DNA of 64,000 nucleotides from Candidatus Gastranaerophilales bacterium (GCA_944324345.1 CALUVT010000002.1:62001-126000); one strand, 5' to 3'. Numbered from the stretch's first letter, positions 53,801 to 62,319 are shown. Notes: generated by a model not told the origin, from the sequence alone. A program made the numbers and translations.

Positions 53801-54338
53801 CGTGATCTTGAAGTTCTATGTAGTAGTCTTCTCCAAATAAGTCTTTGTATTTTTTTGAGACAGCTTTTGCCTCTTCGTAATCTCCCTTTAAGAGGTTTTG
53901 TAAAACTTCACCACCTAAGCAAGCTGAGCAACAAATTATACCTTCATGGTGTTCCTTTAACAGCTCAAAGTTTATTCTAGGCTTCATATAAAAGCCTTTA
54001 CAAGCCGCATCAGATGCGAGTTTAACAAGGTTCATGTAACCTTCATTGTTTTTTGCTAAAAGTATGAGGTGATATCTCGGGTTGTTATTGGGATCTCGTT
54101 CGGTTATATCTCCATTATGGACATAGAATTCGCAGCCTATTATCGGTTTTATTCCGGCTTCTTTTGCTTCTAAATAAAGATCCAAGGCCCCGTACATAAC
54201 TCCGTGGTCTGTTACTGCGACTGCCGGCATGTTATTTTCTTTAGCAAATTTGCAAAGTTCTTTTAATTTTATTGCACCGTCTAGTAGTGAAAATTCACTA
54301 TGCAAATGAAGTGGTACAAATTGAGTGTTATTGTCCAT
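50865..54338 (-). CDS. dnaE: DNA polymerase III alpha subunit
   Basis: 1,157 residues, the normal length of DnaE1. The N-terminal PHP domain (PLHLHSEFSLLDGAIKLKEL, AVTDHGVMYGA) is followed by the polymerase core with VGPGRGSAAGSVVAYAL and the catalytic PDIDTDFCIEKR, then ALFRPGPLGSGMVDDF, KMDFLGLRNL, a helix-hairpin-helix tail (KAGAFSSI) and a C-terminal OB fold (VTICGLITSVRQIPTKK). It is the replicative polymerase. No Shine-Dalgarno; a TACTAT box ends 6 bases before the ATG. Confidence 0.97.
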   Translation of the reverse strand: MDNNTQFVPLHLHSEFSLLDGAIKLKELCKFAKENNMPAVAVTDHGVMYGALDLYLEAKEAGIKPIIGCEFYVHNGDITERDPNNNPRYHLILLAKNNEGYMNLVKLASDAACKGFYMKPRINFELLKEHHEGIICCSACLGGEVLQNLLKGDYEEAKAVSKKYKDLFGEDYYIELQDHGLDDQKRTNPDLIKIAKELGIKMIITNDSHYLRKEDADWHDTLLCMQTQSMKDEENRFHFPNNEFYVKTVSEMRDAFKWMDSETFDECIKNTVDIAEQCHVTIKWEAPLPDFPVPPNHTTDSYLEELVQQGLKRKYGEDNITPELKERVQYELSIIEKMGFSAYFLITWDFIHYAKTHDIPVGPGRGSAAGSVVAYALDITDLDPIRHHLLFERFLNPERFSMPDIDTDFCIEKRGEVIDYVVKKYGEDKVCQIITFNTLAARNAFKSVARVFGMEYAKSNKTASLIEDTIEGSMIEGSELKNLYDTDPEIKRVIDTAKCVEGIKCGIGMHAAGVIISYKPLDQIVPVQPSKDGIIITQYHREILEKMKLLKMDFLGLRNLTMIHKTIKLVKRCQGIDVDINHIPLDDKPTYDMLVRGETVGVFQLESSGMTSLVKKLKPDVFEDLGALVALFRPGPLGSGMVDDFVERKHGRQAITYAHPRLEPILKDTYGTMVYQEQIMQIFQVMADYSLGQADQVRRMMGHKDPAAMAAQKGKLVEGSAKYGMKKEDAEDLFEKIENFAQYCFNRAHSSAYAFVAYQTAYLKCHYPVEYLSALLSSVAGDQDKTQAYIEEALKYGIKVLPPDINKSYLEYAPDGKNIRFGLASIKQVGEGVIEEIIKEREKNGDYKSIYDYIKRLDTKCSNKKTLEGLIKAGAFSSIEKSRKQLWDNIEYITSTASKESKAKESGQGSLFDMLADSTEIDDAKFQLAGSDEEYDARTIQNFEKEFLGFYVTSHPLSTIRDKLPFLMTHKISEIPNLPNDKIVTICGLITSVRQIPTKKDPTKFIRFINVEDLSGKIEVIAFNGKIAEFGDCLQSEQRVIISGKVNRRSDDEPPSLIVENVKTVDNSNIFTLELKDDFKFEELVYLKNLLCEHSGSDPVMIKIQDDLGEVKILTASMFWVNSTNSLVDLLKSKFKERINIDIKSMDTPEEVKQETV

Positions 54339-54344
54339 AGTTTT

Positions 54345-54373
54345 ATAGTAACACAGGAAGTTTTCAAAAATAA
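54345..54373 (-). promoter_or_regulatory. Promoter of dnaE, leaderless type, weak -35
   Basis: TACTAT ends 6 bases before the ATG; the element 17 bp further upstream, TTATTT, is a poor -35. There is no RBS. Confidence 0.45.
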
Positions 54374-54413
54374 ATTGATTGTTAAAGAATGTAATTTTTT
54401 ATCAATTTTGCCC

Positions 54414-55355
54414 TTAATCTAGATCGTCATTTTTGTAATTTTCAAGAGTTTTGTTTATACGTTGAACTATTTCTTCTTTCAGAAATTTTGGCGAAATAAT
54501 TGTACATTCTGTTCCATAACGCATTAGTCTGTTTGTTAACAAGTTCAAATCTTCATTTTTATTAACGATAATATGACTTCCATCTTGTTCGATTTTATCA
54601 AGGCGTTCCCAGTCTCGGAGTTTATAATTTTTTGCAAGCCTGTTTTTGATTCTATATACAACTGTTGTAGGAATTGATTGGTTAGAGGATGAAAGGGGCA
54701 GTTGTTTTATTGATTTTATAGAATCAACGGGGATATCATATACTCTAGAGCCGTTATTACCTAAAACTTTCAGACAAAGTTTTCTTTTTTGGTAAACTTG
54801 TTCAATTGGAGAACAAAGCAAATTAAGTTCTTCACCTTTGTCATTTTCAAATATTATTTCCAATTTTAATTTATCATTACAAAGTTTCGCACAGTACTTA
54901 AACTGTTCTGTAATCTCAGAATTCGCAAACCTTAAGTCCATATTTGCTAAGCTTTTTTCAACGAGTAAGATATTTTGTGCTGATTCATCATAGCGGATTT
55001 CAAGAGAATGTATAAAATTTTCAAAATCACTCTTAGTTGCCCCATCTGGAAGAAGTTCTCCTGCCTTTTTTAAAAGTTTTATACTCCTTAAATCTTCTAT
55101 ATCAAACTTTAATTTGTACAAGGAACTTAGCATTTTGTATTTGTGATTTGACTTTTTTACCTTAATCCCAAATATTCTCATAGTGTTTAAATATTTGTTT
55201 AAAGTTACATGAGTGTTTGATTTGCCGTTGTATTTACCGTCAGAAAAATGATTTATTACGTCTTTAAATTCAACATCTCCCTGATAAAGCATTTTTATGA
55301 ATTCAAAGAGTTTGATGCAGGCATCATTGTATTTTTCAGTCATATTTTTAGTCAC
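54414..55355 (-). CDS. WYL-domain transcriptional regulator, second of a tandem pair
   Basis: 313 residues. An N-terminal winged-helix part (FEFIKMLYQGDVEFKDVINHF, LNKYLNTMRIFGIKVKKSN) is followed by a middle helical part and a WYL-like ligand domain (KLEIIFENDKGEELNLLCSPIEQVYQKRKLCLKVL, VDSIKSIKQLP). WYL proteins sense nucleic acids or nucleotides and regulate DNA damage or defence genes. The GTG at 55355 has GCGGGG 8 bases upstream and overlaps the end of the preceding paralogue by 8 bases; an ATG at 55343 is the alternative. The same length and layout as its neighbour suggest an obligate heteromer, as in PafB-PafC. Confidence 0.72.
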   Translation of the reverse strand: MTKNMTEKYNDACIKLFEFIKMLYQGDVEFKDVINHFSDGKYNGKSNTHVTLNKYLNTMRIFGIKVKKSNHKYKMLSSLYKLKFDIEDLRSIKLLKKAGELLPDGATKSDFENFIHSLEIRYDESAQNILLVEKSLANMDLRFANSEITEQFKYCAKLCNDKLKLEIIFENDKGEELNLLCSPIEQVYQKRKLCLKVLGNNGSRVYDIPVDSIKSIKQLPLSSSNQSIPTTVVYRIKNRLAKNYKLRDWERLDKIEQDGSHIIVNKNEDLNLLTNRLMRYGTECTIISPKFLKEEIVQRINKTLENYKNDDLD

Positions 55356-56289
55356 AATAATACCCCGCTTTCATATCATTCAGAAGGTTAACAAATTGTT
55401 CCTTGTAATCCTTTGGGTATATAATTTTGCAAAGCGGGCCATATTCTAACAGTTTTTGGTTGAGTAGAAATTTATTTGAAGTTATTGCTTCGATGATTGT
55501 TTTATTGTTGTTTTTGTCTATAACGCGTTCATTTTCAGAAAGTGCAATTTTTTCGGGTGAACAATTTAATTCATAAACAACCTTTGTTGTTTGAAGATGA
55601 GGGGTGTCGGAAGAGGGCTTAATATCTTTAATGCAGTTTATCCTGCTTATGAGAAAAGTGCCATATTGGTTGTATTCAAATCCAAATCCGTATAGATAAA
55701 CCTTTCCGTTTAGAACCTCAACTTTGTCAGATATCATTTCAATATCTTTTGTGCCTGAATTTGGAGAATTATAACTTATTATTATTTGTTCTTTTTTCTC
55801 ACAGCAGTCAAGAAGTTCTTGGAGCAAATTTTTGTCCACATCTTTGAGCATGGATATTCTTTTCATATTTTGTATAAAATCTTCGTCTTTTATGTAGTTG
55901 CCGATTTTCTCAAAAAGATTATCCATTGCAAGAAGTTCTTTTATGTCCATGTTTTTGACAATACTTTTATAAACTTTTTCAATACTTTTGACTTGTTCCA
56001 AAGTTAGCCTTAACTCAAACGGATGTGACAAAATCATGTATCTTGAGATTTTGTCCTCTCCCCTGATTCTTTTAACTTCACAACCAATCCGTTTAAGAGA
56101 ATTTATATAAACTCTTAATGTATCTATAGATATTGATTCTTGCAGATAGGGGTGATTCAGGAAATAAGTACGAATCTCCTCATACGACTTTGCACCTTCA
56201 GTCAGCAGTGAAAACAATATTAATGCTTTGTACCCAGTGAAAGACATTAAGTTATATGTAACTTTTTGATTTTTCAAAAACTCTTTCAT
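55348..56289 (-). CDS. WYL-domain transcriptional regulator, first of a tandem pair
   Basis: 313 residues. The N-terminal DNA-binding part reads YKALILFSLLTEGAKSYEEI and SIDTLRVYINSLKRIGCEVKRI; a helical middle part leads to a WYL-like domain with QIIISYNSPNSGTKDIEMIS, LNGKVYLYGFGFEYNQYGTFLISRINCIKDI (strand plus R-I motif) and a C-terminal extension. GGGAGTGG precedes the ATG, and TATAGT lies about 20 bases upstream. It is co-transcribed with the overlapping paralogue. Target genes are unknown. Confidence 0.72.
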   Translation of the reverse strand: MKEFLKNQKVTYNLMSFTGYKALILFSLLTEGAKSYEEIRTYFLNHPYLQESISIDTLRVYINSLKRIGCEVKRIRGEDKISRYMILSHPFELRLTLEQVKSIEKVYKSIVKNMDIKELLAMDNLFEKIGNYIKDEDFIQNMKRISMLKDVDKNLLQELLDCCEKKEQIIISYNSPNSGTKDIEMISDKVEVLNGKVYLYGFGFEYNQYGTFLISRINCIKDIKPSSDTPHLQTTKVVYELNCSPEKIALSENERVIDKNNNKTIIEAITSNKFLLNQKLLEYGPLCKIIYPKDYKEQFVNLLNDMKAGYYCD

Positions 56290-56491
56290 TAATCCACTCC
56301 CATTGTACTATAAAATTAAAAGTCATGTTAAGTACATGAGCATTTCCTATAAATTCTCATTGTCAATTAAATTTTTGAATATTTTTACTTTATTTCATTA
56401 AATTTTCTTCATTAAGATTTAAGAACTTGAAATTTTCCTTAGTGTTATTAGGGGCATGGTCAATTGTAAATTTTATTTTATTTTTCTTTAC

Positions 56492-56520
56492 TTGTCAAAT
56501 ATGTTACTTAGTTTTACATT
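56492..56520 (+). promoter_or_regulatory. Promoter of the candidate small RNA
   Basis: TTGTCA and TACATT with 17-bp spacing in an otherwise empty region. Transcription would start near 56527. Confidence 0.5.
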
Positions 56521-56526
56521 GATCAT

Positions 56527-56772
56527 ATCAGGAATTGATAGATTTACCCGAGATGTTAAATTTAAAAAATTAGTTTACAACGGGAAAGAATAGGAAAGAA
56601 AAAGAGGTGATGGCTTAATTTTTGAGAGGAAGATGGTAAGATAGGAAGCGTACAGTAAAAGTGCAGTATGATTAGGGATTTTTTTTAATTTAGGAGATTT
56701 TAAAACAGGTTTTTATCTGGGGATGGAGGATAGTTGTTACAACTTAAAGCTTGCGTTATTGCAAGCTTTTTT
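56527..56772 (+). ncRNA. Candidate small RNA, about 245 bases
   Basis: Between the WYL operon and anmK lie nearly 500 bases without a credible ORF (all ATGs stop within about 25 codons). The stretch has a promoter at 56492-56520 and a strong terminator at 56746-56772, and its plus strand is purine-rich and richer in G than its surroundings (AACGGGAAAGAATAGGAAAG, GAGAGGAAGATGG). CCCG at 56549 can pair with CGGG at 56580. I compared it by eye with RNase P, SRP, tmRNA and 6S signatures and found no match. Confidence 0.45.
56746..56772 (+). terminator. Terminator upstream of anmK
   Basis: AAAGCTTGC and GCAAGCTTT pair around GTTATT, followed by six Ts. It ends transcription only 18 bases before the anmK start codon, so anmK needs its own promoter inside or just after it. 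Confidence 0.85.
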
Positions 56773-56789
56773 ATATCATAATATTAGTT

Positions 56790-57920
56790 ATGGATGAGTT
56801 GGAAACTAAACTTGTTATAGGTTTAATGTCAGGTACATCGTGCGATAGTATTGATGCTGGGCTGTGTGAAGTTCATCCTGATATGTCTGTTAAGCTTATT
56901 TCAGGTATAAATTATAAATATCCTGAACATGTGCGGGCAAAAATTTTTCAGCTTTTTTCAGGCAATGTTTCCGTTAAAGATGTTTGTCAAATGAATTTTG
57001 TTATAGGTCACTGCTTCGCAGATGCATGCAAGGTTTTAATTGAAGAACACGGTAAACCCGACTTTATAGCAAGCCACGGACAAACAATATTTCATTATCC
57101 TCTTGGTGACAAAGTTGATAAAATCCCTTTAAAAAGTACATTACAAATCGGCGAAAGTTCTGTTATTGCACATGAAACGGGATGCTTAACTATTTCAAAT
57201 TTTAGAGAAGCTGATATGGCTGTTGGCGGTGAGGGAGCTCCTTTAGTTTGTTTTGCAGATGAAAAATGGTTTAAGCCGTTAAAAAAGAATATTCTGGTTC
57301 AAAATATTGGCGGGATTTCTAATGTCACTGTTATATCTAAGGATTTCCCAACGTTTGGCTTTGATACTGGCCTCGGGAATATTATGATTGACTATTGTGC
57401 TAATAAATATTTTAAAATACCTTATGATAAAAATGGGGAAATTGCTGATTCCGGAAAAGTTTCTGAAAGCTGGCTTGAATGTCTTTTACAGGATGATTAC
57501 TATTTTAAAAATCCACCCAAAACAACTGGAAGAGAGTATTTTTCTGCTAATTATATTGAAAATGCATTGAGATTCGCTCCCAAAAAGCCTGAAGATATAC
57601 TAGCAACTGTAACTGCTCTTACGGCTAAATCAATAACAACTGCTTATGAAAGGTTTATATATCCAGATATCGACGTAAAAGAGGTTATTATTGGCGGTGG
57701 CGGAGCTTATAATCCGACGTTAATGAAATTTTTACGCCATTATCTTCCCAAGCACATTGATTTAAAAACACATGAAGCATACGGTATTTCAAATAATTTT
57801 AAAGAAGTAATGGCTTTCGCTCTTTTAGGTTACTGTACCTACTATAATATTCCTAACAACCTACCCTCCTGTACAGGTGCAACAAAGCGTGTTGTATTAG
57901 GTAAAGTGGCTAATTGTTAA
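56790..57920 (+). CDS. anmK: Anhydro-N-acetylmuramic acid kinase
   Basis: 376 residues from the ATG at 56790. It phosphorylates and opens 1,6-anhydroMurNAc in peptidoglycan recycling. The family start GLMSGTSCDSIDAGLCE, SHGQTIFHYP, IGESSVIAHETG, NFREADMAVGGEGAPLV, NIGGISNVTVI, GFDTGLGNIMID and VIIGGGGAYNP are all present. No RBS; a CATAAT box lies 7 bases before the ATG, directly after the terminator of the preceding transcript, so the mRNA is probably leaderless. Confidence 0.95.
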   Translation: MDELETKLVIGLMSGTSCDSIDAGLCEVHPDMSVKLISGINYKYPEHVRAKIFQLFSGNVSVKDVCQMNFVIGHCFADACKVLIEEHGKPDFIASHGQTIFHYPLGDKVDKIPLKSTLQIGESSVIAHETGCLTISNFREADMAVGGEGAPLVCFADEKWFKPLKKNILVQNIGGISNVTVISKDFPTFGFDTGLGNIMIDYCANKYFKIPYDKNGEIADSGKVSESWLECLLQDDYYFKNPPKTTGREYFSANYIENALRFAPKKPEDILATVTALTAKSITTAYERFIYPDIDVKEVIIGGGGAYNPTLMKFLRHYLPKHIDLKTHEAYGISNNFKEVMAFALLGYCTYYNIPNNLPSCTGATKRVVLGKVANC

Positions 57921-58069
57921 AAATATTTTTCTGATTATAGTTAAGATTATGCATGATGTTTATATTAAGTATTGTAAACATTATTGTATGATTTAGCAAT
58001 TAAATCTTTTCAGGGTAATTACAAGATATGTAATGTTACCCCAATAGAAAATGTTTTAAGGAGAAAATT

Positions 58070-58327
58070 ATGATTAATAAAGTTGCATTTACAGGAAGAG
58101 AAACAATGTTAACAGCAGGTTTAAACAAGGTTGTAAAACCAAAAGTAGTTAAAGCTTCTACCATTCTTCCTGGCTTAAATCCAAGTGAATTAACTGAATT
58201 TAGAAGACCAATAGTAAACTATACAAGTCCGTTTGCTCCAACTAAAGTTGTTTTGCCGGACAAACAAAATCTGTCTGTAAATTTAGCAAAAGAACACGGA
58301 ATTGATGGATTACATCTTTTTGGATAA
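58070..58327 (+). CDS. Small F-x-G protein
   Basis: 85 residues; AAGGAG sits 7 bases before the ATG. It begins MINKVAFTGRETML with the F-x-G element at 7-9, followed by a basic, Pro-containing, probably unfolded chain and a final short helix (SVNLAKEHGIDGLHLF). The 3' end overlaps the convergent nnrD gene by 18 bases. It consists of little more than the tag and a tail, which makes it the smallest member of the set. Unknown function. Confidence 0.6.
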   Translation: MINKVAFTGRETMLTAGLNKVVKPKVVKASTILPGLNPSELTEFRRPIVNYTSPFAPTKVVLPDKQNLSVNLAKEHGIDGLHLFG

Positions 58328-59131
58328 TAAAAATTTTATAGCATAAGGAATGTACCTGACTGTATCAGATGCAAGAACGCCGTAAGCAGTCAGGTCTTCT
58401 TTTGCAATATCTCCGCAAAGCCCATGTAGATAAACACCTAATACGGCAGCATCAAAAATATCAGCCTTTTGTGCAATCAATCCTGCTATCATTCCTGCAA
58501 GTACGTCTCCGCTGCCTGCTTTTGCAAGAGCACTGTTGCCTGTTGTGTTGTGATATGTTCTGCCGTCAGGAGATACTACCATTGTTTGGTGAGATTTCAT
58601 AACAGTTACGCAATTATATTTTTCAGATATCTTTCTTGCTGAATCTTCAAAATTATTCAAAATATCTTCAAGAGAGCAATCCAGCAACCTTGATGCTTCT
58701 TTTGGGTGAGGAGTTAAGACTACTCTTCCATCAAATGTATATTCTGTTTTTGATAAAAGGTTAAGTCCGTCAGCATCAATGACTGTAGGAATATTCCCTC
58801 GTTGTTCAATAACTTTGGTAAATATTTCTTTTGCACTATCAGTTGTTGACAGTCCGCATCCTATGAGAAGTACTGTTGCTTGATTAATAAGTCCCGGGAT
58901 TTTTTCAGTAGGTGCAAGTACAATCTCAGGAGAATAACAAGCAGCAGCCTTTAAAACCTCATCACAAGAAGCTATTTCAACATAACCTGCCCCAATTTTT
59001 AAGGCAGCTAAGGATGACAAACAAGCAGCACCTGTCATGTATTTGGATCCGGATATATTAAGGATTTTCCCAAAAGAGCCTTTGTTTGAGTTTTCATCTC
59101 TGTATGGAAGTTTTGGAAGTTTATAATCCAT
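58310..59131 (-). CDS. nnrD: ADP-dependent NAD(P)H-hydrate dehydratase
   Basis: 273 residues; repairs damaged NADH/NADPH hydrates. Ribokinase-like fold with GSFGKILNISGSKYMTGAA, AALKIGAGYVEIA, IDADGLNLL, VLTPHPKEASRLL and NSALAKAGSGDVLAGMIAGLIAQ (catalytic Asp in GSGD). Many bacteria fuse it to the NnrE epimerase; here the epimerase part is absent. It overlaps trmL by 11 bases and is the last gene of the operon. Confidence 0.94.
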   Translation of the reverse strand: MDYKLPKLPYRDENSNKGSFGKILNISGSKYMTGAACLSSLAALKIGAGYVEIASCDEVLKAAACYSPEIVLAPTEKIPGLINQATVLLIGCGLSTTDSAKEIFTKVIEQRGNIPTVIDADGLNLLSKTEYTFDGRVVLTPHPKEASRLLDCSLEDILNNFEDSARKISEKYNCVTVMKSHQTMVVSPDGRTYHNTTGNSALAKAGSGDVLAGMIAGLIAQKADIFDAAVLGVYLHGLCGDIAKEDLTAYGVLASDTVRYIPYAIKFLLSKKM

Positions 59132-59570
59132 TTTGTCTAATCACCTCATAAGCGACAATTGCTACCGAATTTGAAAGGTTTAGGCTCCTTTGCCCTTCTT
59201 TCATTGGTATTGTCAAAGCGTTTTTATCGTTTACGTATTTATCAGGCAAACCTCTTGTTTCGGGCCCAAAAACTATAAAATCACCATCTTGAAACTTTAT
59301 ATCGGTGTATAATTTTTTTGTTTTTGTTGTCAGATAATAAAAATTAGCAGACTTGTTCGCATCAAGCAATTCATCCATTGTATCAATTTTGTGTATATCA
59401 ACGCTGTCCCAATAATCCAGACCAGCACGTTTTGTATACTTGCTGGAAAGAGAAAAGCCGAGCTTGCCGATAAGGTAAAGACTTGCTCCTGTACAAGCAC
59501 ATAACCTAGCAATATTGCCTGTGTTTTGTGGAATTTCAGGTTCATATAAAACTATATTCAGTTTAGACAT
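59121..59570 (-). CDS. trmL: tRNA (cytidine/uridine-34-2'-O)-methyltransferase
   Basis: 149 residues, the typical minimal SPOUT enzyme. Motif 1 PEIPQNTGNIARLCACTG, motif 2 DFIVFGPETRGLP and motif 3 PMKEGQRSLNLSNSVAIVAYE form the trefoil-knot SAM site. It methylates the wobble base of tRNA-Leu. It starts 3 bases after pgsA and overlaps nnrD, so translation is coupled. Confidence 0.94.
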   Translation of the reverse strand: MSKLNIVLYEPEIPQNTGNIARLCACTGASLYLIGKLGFSLSSKYTKRAGLDYWDSVDIHKIDTMDELLDANKSANFYYLTTKTKKLYTDIKFQDGDFIVFGPETRGLPDKYVNDKNALTIPMKEGQRSLNLSNSVAIVAYEVIRQNGL

Positions 59571-59573
59571 TTT

Positions 59574-60191
59574 TTAATCCTTATTGAATAGTTTAGGACT
59601 TTCGACAATAACAGGTATGGCTCTTACTACACAGAATATAATTGCTGCCCAAGCAAAAATCATAGTTACTAAATGTAAAGTTGGCGTGCCTTCCCAAAGT
59701 TCCATTCCCGGAGTGTTTACCGCAATCAAGAGCAGGAATGCCAGGACCTTTGCAACAGCATAGCTGATTCTCATAAATCTTGATGCACAAATAAATTTTC
59801 CCCAAGATGTTGATTGCATTGATTTATCTCCAAATGCTGTCATCCCCTGAGAAAGAGCAACACTTCTTATTCCGTCAGTAGTGAAAGCTCTTGCCACGCA
59901 AACAAGTGGAAATAAAATATTAATCCATCCCATAACAGCAAAAACCGTCCAATAAGAAACTTCGACAATTCTGTCGCCCAAAATATCAAGAACAGATCCC
60001 CATTCTGATGATTGATTGAGTTTTCTTGCGATATAGCCGTCAAGTCCGTCCATTGCAAAAGCAATAATCGTTAGCATGAATGCCAACAAGTATGCCCAAG
60101 TTGTTTTTTCGTATAGAAGAATAATTGCCAAATAAGCCACAAATATCCTGGATATTGATACTATGTTTGCAAGATTATTTTTAATGTTCAT
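59574..60191 (-). CDS. CDP-alcohol phosphatidyltransferase, PgsA-like
   Basis: 205 residues with six membrane helices. The CDP-alcohol phosphotransferase motif is complete: DGLDGYIARKLNQSSEWGSV then LDILGDR (D-x2-DG-x2-AR-x8-G-x3-D-x3-D). It probably makes phosphatidylglycerol phosphate from CDP-diacylglycerol and glycerol-3-phosphate; other alcohol acceptors are possible. AGAGG precedes the ATG. It lies in an envelope operon. Confidence 0.85.
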   Translation of the reverse strand: MNIKNNLANIVSISRIFVAYLAIILLYEKTTWAYLLAFMLTIIAFAMDGLDGYIARKLNQSSEWGSVLDILGDRIVEVSYWTVFAVMGWINILFPLVCVARAFTTDGIRSVALSQGMTAFGDKSMQSTSWGKFICASRFMRISYAVAKVLAFLLLIAVNTPGMELWEGTPTLHLVTMIFAWAAIIFCVVRAIPVIVESPKLFNKD

Positions 60192-60221
60192 TTATGCCTC
60201 TTTTTCCGTTCTTTATAAATC

Positions 60222-61220
60222 TTATTTTTTTGTTCTTGAAAGAGCAAAGTTAACTTCATCAAGTTTTTTAACCTTATCCCCAAGCATAATTTTTTCAGCT
60301 TCTTCAAGAATTTGTGTTACCATACACCCGTTATCTCCATCCGAACGAGCCTTTTTACCTGTTGAACAGCAACTTATAAAGTGCTGACATTCAAGTTTTA
60401 GCGGCTCAATTTCGAGATAATCAAGTTTAATATTTTGGGTATTATCCTTTACATAGTTATCAAAAATGACAAGTTTATTTTCAGAAACAGTATCATCTAA
60501 AATAGCTGTGGCTTTTGTTCCTCTAACAAGCAGTTGAACATGCTTTCTTGGGGTAATCCAACTGTCTGAAATATGACCAATTACGCCGTCCTCAAATTGT
60601 ATACCAATGTGTGTTATATCCATGATTTCATTTTGATCAGAAGAGCAACCAAGTGCAGATATAACATGTACAGGAGCTTTTCCGGTTACATAACTTATCA
60701 TAGATACATCGTGCGGAGCTAAATCCCACATTACACTTCTATCATTTTTGAAGTAGTTTACATTTAATCTGTCGCTTTGAGCATAAATAATTTTTCCCAG
60801 TACACCCTCTTCAATAAGCATTTTTAACCTATTAACTGCAGGATGATATAAAAGAAGATGTCCAACCATAAGGACAAGCCCCTTGTCATGGGCTAATTGG
60901 GTAAGATCACGAGCTTCTGCAGCTACTGTTGATATAGGTTTTTCGACATACACATTTTTACCGGCTTCCAGCATCGCTTTTACCATCTTGTAATGAGTAT
61001 GACTCGGGGTAACAACACATACACCTGTTATTCCCTTGTTATTTATAATATCATGAAAATCTTTGGTAACTTTAACACCTGGATATTGTTCGGTAACTTT
61101 TTTTAAATTCTCTTCATCAATATCGCAGACGGTGTCAAGCACATTTAAATTATAAAAATTGCGAACGATATTTCTTCCCCATACACCGCAACCGATAACT
61201 GCAACTTTTTGTTCAACCAT
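60222..61220 (-). CDS. Gfo/Idh/MocA-family sugar oxidoreductase
   Basis: 332 residues. The NAD(P)-binding domain begins KVAVIGCGVWGRNIVRNF; then VVTPSHTHYKMVKAMLEAGKNVYVEKP (catalytic-site Lys of EKP) and SVMWDLAPHDVSMISYV. The sequence style is that of UDP-sugar 3-dehydrogenases such as WbpB, used for surface polysaccharide precursors; this substrate is inferred. It lies 78 bases after a glycosyltransferase gene and 30 bases before pgsA. Confidence 0.85.
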   Translation of the reverse strand: MVEQKVAVIGCGVWGRNIVRNFYNLNVLDTVCDIDEENLKKVTEQYPGVKVTKDFHDIINNKGITGVCVVTPSHTHYKMVKAMLEAGKNVYVEKPISTVAAEARDLTQLAHDKGLVLMVGHLLLYHPAVNRLKMLIEEGVLGKIIYAQSDRLNVNYFKNDRSVMWDLAPHDVSMISYVTGKAPVHVISALGCSSDQNEIMDITHIGIQFEDGVIGHISDSWITPRKHVQLLVRGTKATAILDDTVSENKLVIFDNYVKDNTQNIKLDYLEIEPLKLECQHFISCCSTGKKARSDGDNGCMVTQILEEAEKIMLGDKVKKLDEVNFALSRTKK

Positions 61221-61298
61221 GTTTAATTCCCTAATTCTTAACTAATACTAATAACATCATACGACACAAAGATTAATTTGCAAATTCTTAAAAAGTTT

Positions 61299-62165
61299 TT
61301 ACATTACTTGCTTTTGATTGTTTTGTAACGCTTGTACTCTTAATTGGTGAAGTTGTTCACATCTTTCAAAAAAGAGTTCCTTATCTTCGGGTGGGAAAAA
61401 TGTTGATAATTTCTCGAGCAAAGGTCTTGGAAATTCTGAAACTTGAGACATTTTTGTGAGAATTTCATCATTAAGTTGGTACATTGTTCTGTAATTTTTG
61501 TTATATATTGCTTTAGTTTCTATTTCAACTCTTTGCGGATTGTGTAAAACTTTTTCGCTTAATTTATATGTCACGTAATTTGTGTCGAAATAAACGGGCT
61601 TATACCTTTTCAAGATTATCCTTACTATAAAGTCGTAGTCTGCAAGAAGTTTAAATTTCTCGTCAAAAAAGCCTTCTTTTTCTATCATAGATTTTTTAAA
61701 GAACATAGCTTGTCTTGCACAGGGTAAAACTTGAAAAGCTGTATGCATTGCAGGTGCAAATAAAAATACAAAACCTTCAGGATGCCTGCAATAAGCAGGT
61801 GCAAAAGTAAAATCTGCATTATTTGCTTCCATAAGGTTAACAATGTCATAAATAGAGGTTATGTCATGTATAAAGTCATCACAGCTTAAAAATGTTACAT
61901 ATTTACCCTTAGCACGCATAACTCCTTTATTATAAGCCTCAAATTTCCCGGTGTCTTTTTCTGAATAAAAAGTAAAAAACCCTTGATTTTTGTAGCTTTT
62001 CAGCATTTCGACAGTTCCGTCAGTAGACATATTATCAATTACTATATGTTCTATGTTCGGATAGGTTTGTATATCAAGAAGTTTTATCAGAAGATTAAAA
62101 TCATCCGCTAAGTTATTTTCTATCAAATTATGAGTTGGTGTTATTACTGTAACAAAGGGTTCCAT
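61299..62165 (-). CDS. Family 2 glycosyltransferase
   Basis: 288 residues. GT-A fold: FVTVITPTHNL, NIEHIVIDNMSTDGTVEML (nucleotide site), GKFEAYNKGVMRAKGKYVTFLSCDDFI (the DxD-like CDD metal site) and LLADYDFIVRIILKR. It transfers a sugar from a nucleotide donor, likely to a lipid or surface glycan. AAAGGAG precedes the ATG. It is the first gene of an operon with the Gfo/Idh oxidoreductase, PgsA, TrmL and NnrD. Confidence 0.9.
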   Translation of the reverse strand: MEPFVTVITPTHNLIENNLADDFNLLIKLLDIQTYPNIEHIVIDNMSTDGTVEMLKSYKNQGFFTFYSEKDTGKFEAYNKGVMRAKGKYVTFLSCDDFIHDITSIYDIVNLMEANNADFTFAPAYCRHPEGFVFLFAPAMHTAFQVLPCARQAMFFKKSMIEKEGFFDEKFKLLADYDFIVRIILKRYKPVYFDTNYVTYKLSEKVLHNPQRVEIETKAIYNKNYRTMYQLNDEILTKMSQVSEFPRPLLEKLSTFFPPEDKELFFERCEQLHQLRVQALQNNQKQVM

Positions 62166-62319
62166 TATATGCTCCTTTTTTTTGAATATAACACATTTGA
62201 TTCTTCTTTTCTAATTGTTACGAGATGTAAATTATGTGTTTATTTTTCAACAAAAATGTATACCTTTGAGTAAAAATGTGTGTGGTTGAGTGTTTATTGA
62301 AAAATATTAGGAGGTAATT

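Noticed and set aside
56527-56772. 6S RNA, RNase P RNA, SRP RNA or tmRNA in the anmK upstream gap
   Set aside because: I found no RNase P, SRP or tmRNA signatures, and the 5' and 3' halves do not pair as in 6S RNA.
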